NCBI GenBank assembly: GCA_002067265.1
Contig: MVQW01000202.1
Location: 1-7,007 of the forward strand
Reading direction: 5' to 3'
Source of the DNA: Methanomethylovorans sp. PtaU1.Bin073
Lineage (GTDB): Archaea; Halobacteriota; Methanosarcinia; Methanosarcinales; Methanosarcinaceae
Length of the DNA stretch: 7,007 nucleotides
How positions within the stretch are numbered: the stretch's first letter is position 1; each line of letters opens with the position of its first letter. Under the pieces are notes generated by a model. The model was not told the DNA's origin, searched no databases, and saw only the letters and a list, made by a program, of their open reading frames with translations. The position numbers and the translations under genes were made by a program. Below, one piece after another: positions 5,672-7,007 of this stretch.

Positions 5672-6958
5672 ATGAAATTCATTGACAAGCTTTTTGGAAG
5701 GAAGAAGGTAGAAAATCTTCCTCTTAAATTGAAGATCGATGAGCTTCCTCAGTTCATCTCAGATGAATCTGAAAAAGAGTTCAATGAACTGAAACCCTTT
5801 ATCCTCAAAAAGTACAAAGAGATCAGTAATTCACTCAATGAGATACCTGGGGTCATAGAAAGCCTAATTTCTGCCGAGGTTGTTGAAAATGCTAATAAGA
5901 GAGTGGAGAAAGTAGGGGATGCCAACAGGGATAATATAGTCAATAACCTGCGTTCTCTCCTTGAAAAAGTGGTAATTCCTGAGGATGCTTCTCTTCAGAG
6001 TGCTTTTGAATTCTGTATACTTGCCAAATCCACCCTTAAAACTGTTCTGGAAAATACACACCGAAGTCAGCTTTATATCAAAGCCATCTATCCCGAGAAG
6101 TCAGAGAACATCATCTCTGCACTATCAAAGCTTGAAGACCCAGTACATGAGTTATTAGAGGCTCTTAGGGACAAGAAAGCCAGAATGGATTCCTTTGATA
6201 AGTTCTCTGAAGAGATCGGGAACTATAACCGGATGAAAAAGCATATTCAGGAAAGTAAGACTAAAGTAGAACATTTTGAATCCCGTATAAGTTCAATGAA
6301 AAAAGATATCATTGATGCTAAGAACCACCTTGATGAACTCGAAAACAGCCGGGAGTTTGAAAGGGCAAAGCAACTTGAAGATGAAGTCAGCTCTCTTAAA
6401 GAGAACTTATCATATGTAGATCATAATATTCAGAGATTATTCTCCCCTCTGTCCAAGGTATTCTCCAGAATGGAAAAGCAGGATAAAAGTGAGATATGTG
6501 TGCTCTCTCCTGAACACAGGCAAATTCTTGAACAGATCACACATGAGCCAGCTTCTGCTCTTGAGCATGATCTTGATTCTTTTTTTGCCGAGGTCAAACC
6601 CAGAATAGAGAACGGAAGTCTTGGCCTTAAAGATCAGATGTGTGAAAAAGCCATGCAACAGGTAGAGAAACTGCACAATTCCAAAGACCTGTCATCTCTA
6701 AGAGAAAAGAGAAAAGAATATTCAATACAGCTTGAAAGTGCAATGAACGAGTTGAACAGTCTGAGCGTTTACAGGGACAAAGAACAGCTTGTAAAGCAGA
6801 TATCCCGCGATGAGCACATGCTAAAAACCCTAGAAGGTGATCTTGATACGGAAAAGAAGTACCTCGATTCTCTTACAGAAGAATGCCAGCTTTTGAGGTC
6901 AGGACTGAGCATGGAGATCAAAGGGCTTTTCGAGAAGGATATTGAGATAGAATATTGA
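5672..6958 (+). CDS. Coiled-coil protein of unknown function
   Basis: This 428-residue protein is rich in K, E, L and S, with no signal peptide or membrane segment. It starts with a basic amphipathic stretch ('MKFIDKLFGRKK'), then a helical region (about 25-155). Two long heptad-like coiled-coil stretches (about 160-255 and 335-410) flank a less repetitive middle (about 256-335, 'LFSPLSKVFSRMEKQD' onward). The antiparallel look recalls SMC/SbcC arms, and such proteins are often labelled SbcC-like. However, it has no Walker A or B motif, no ABC signature and no CxxC zinc hook, so an ATPase role is not supported. A scaffold or DNA/membrane-associated role is only inference. It follows the Cas4-like gene on the same strand after 99 bases, with its own possible promoter. 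I do not recognise a named family. The reading frame is intact, ending at TGA 6956-6958. Confidence 0.85.
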   Translation: MKFIDKLFGRKKVENLPLKLKIDELPQFISDESEKEFNELKPFILKKYKEISNSLNEIPGVIESLISAEVVENANKRVEKVGDANRDNIVNNLRSLLEKVVIPEDASLQSAFEFCILAKSTLKTVLENTHRSQLYIKAIYPEKSENIISALSKLEDPVHELLEALRDKKARMDSFDKFSEEIGNYNRMKKHIQESKTKVEHFESRISSMKKDIIDAKNHLDELENSREFERAKQLEDEVSSLKENLSYVDHNIQRLFSPLSKVFSRMEKQDKSEICVLSPEHRQILEQITHEPASALEHDLDSFFAEVKPRIENGSLGLKDQMCEKAMQQVEKLHNSKDLSSLREKRKEYSIQLESAMNELNSLSVYRDKEQLVKQISRDEHMLKTLEGDLDTEKKYLDSLTEECQLLRSGLSMEIKGLFEKDIEIEY

Positions 6959-6980
6959 TGTGTGAGAAATTCCATCCTCA

Positions 6981-7007
6981 ATGATTCTTACAGATTACCG
7001 TGCGAGG
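6981..7007 (+). CDS. Possible start of a further gene, cut by the window edge
   Basis: ATG 6981 opens a frame of nine codons (MILTDYRAR) that runs off the window, 22 bases after the coiled-coil gene's stop on the same strand. There is an in-frame stop at 6963-6965, so this is the first possible ATG. No good ribosome-binding site is seen; GTGAG at 6962-6966 is rather far. Spacing suggests an operon with the preceding gene. Too little is visible to name a product. Confidence 0.35.

Noticed and set aside
5672..6958. Annotation of the coiled-coil protein as SbcC exonuclease subunit
   Set aside because: No Walker A/B, ABC signature or CxxC hook is present; similarity would be limited to coiled-coil composition.
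6958..6984. ATG at 6958 overlapping the coiled-coil gene's stop
   Set aside because: This frame meets TGA after eight codons, so it is not a gene start.

Overview
The window reads as archaeal euryarchaeote DNA, most likely from a methylotrophic methanogen of the Methanosarcinaceae. The evidence is a cluster for the archaeal route to HMG-CoA (UPF0219-type HMG-CoA synthase, thiolase and a DUF35 zinc-ribbon protein), archaeal TATA boxes at the right distance from leaderless starts, GGTGA-type ribosome-binding sites, and proteins of methanogen character. The genus cannot be fixed from sequence alone.

Layout. Bases 1-621 (+) are the 3' end of a methionyl-tRNA synthetase gene with a C-terminal tRNA-binding (EMAP/tRBD) domain. 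A convergent junction (622-690) carries two hairpins, each with a T-rich tract pointing the opposite way. Bases 691-4622 (-) form one compact block, transcribed right to left: an XRE-type HTH regulator, HMG-CoA synthase, acetoacetyl-CoA thiolase, a DUF35 OB-fold/zinc-ribbon protein, and a CYTH (CyaB-like) protein. The last four genes are separated by at most a few bases or overlap. Bases 4623-4753 are a divergent intergenic region with a TATA box for each direction and a repeat-rich candidate operator (4659-4686). Bases 4754-5572 (+) encode a stand-alone Cas4/RecB-like protein that keeps the four cysteines for an Fe-S cluster but lacks most nuclease active-site residues. Bases 5672-6958 (+) encode a 428-residue coiled-coil protein without a recognisable catalytic domain. 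A possible further gene begins at 6981 and runs off the edge.

How they fit. Thiolase condenses two acetyl-CoA, HMG-CoA synthase adds a third, and the DUF35 protein bridges the two in a substrate-channelling complex known from a methanogen. This feeds the mevalonate pathway for archaeal isoprenoid lipids. The regulator at the head of the block is a natural candidate for controlling this flux. The role of the CYTH protein at the end is open. The most unusual item is the apparently catalytically dead Cas4-like protein, which shares its promoter region with the mevalonate regulator and is followed by a coiled-coil protein. There is no CRISPR array or other cas gene in view.
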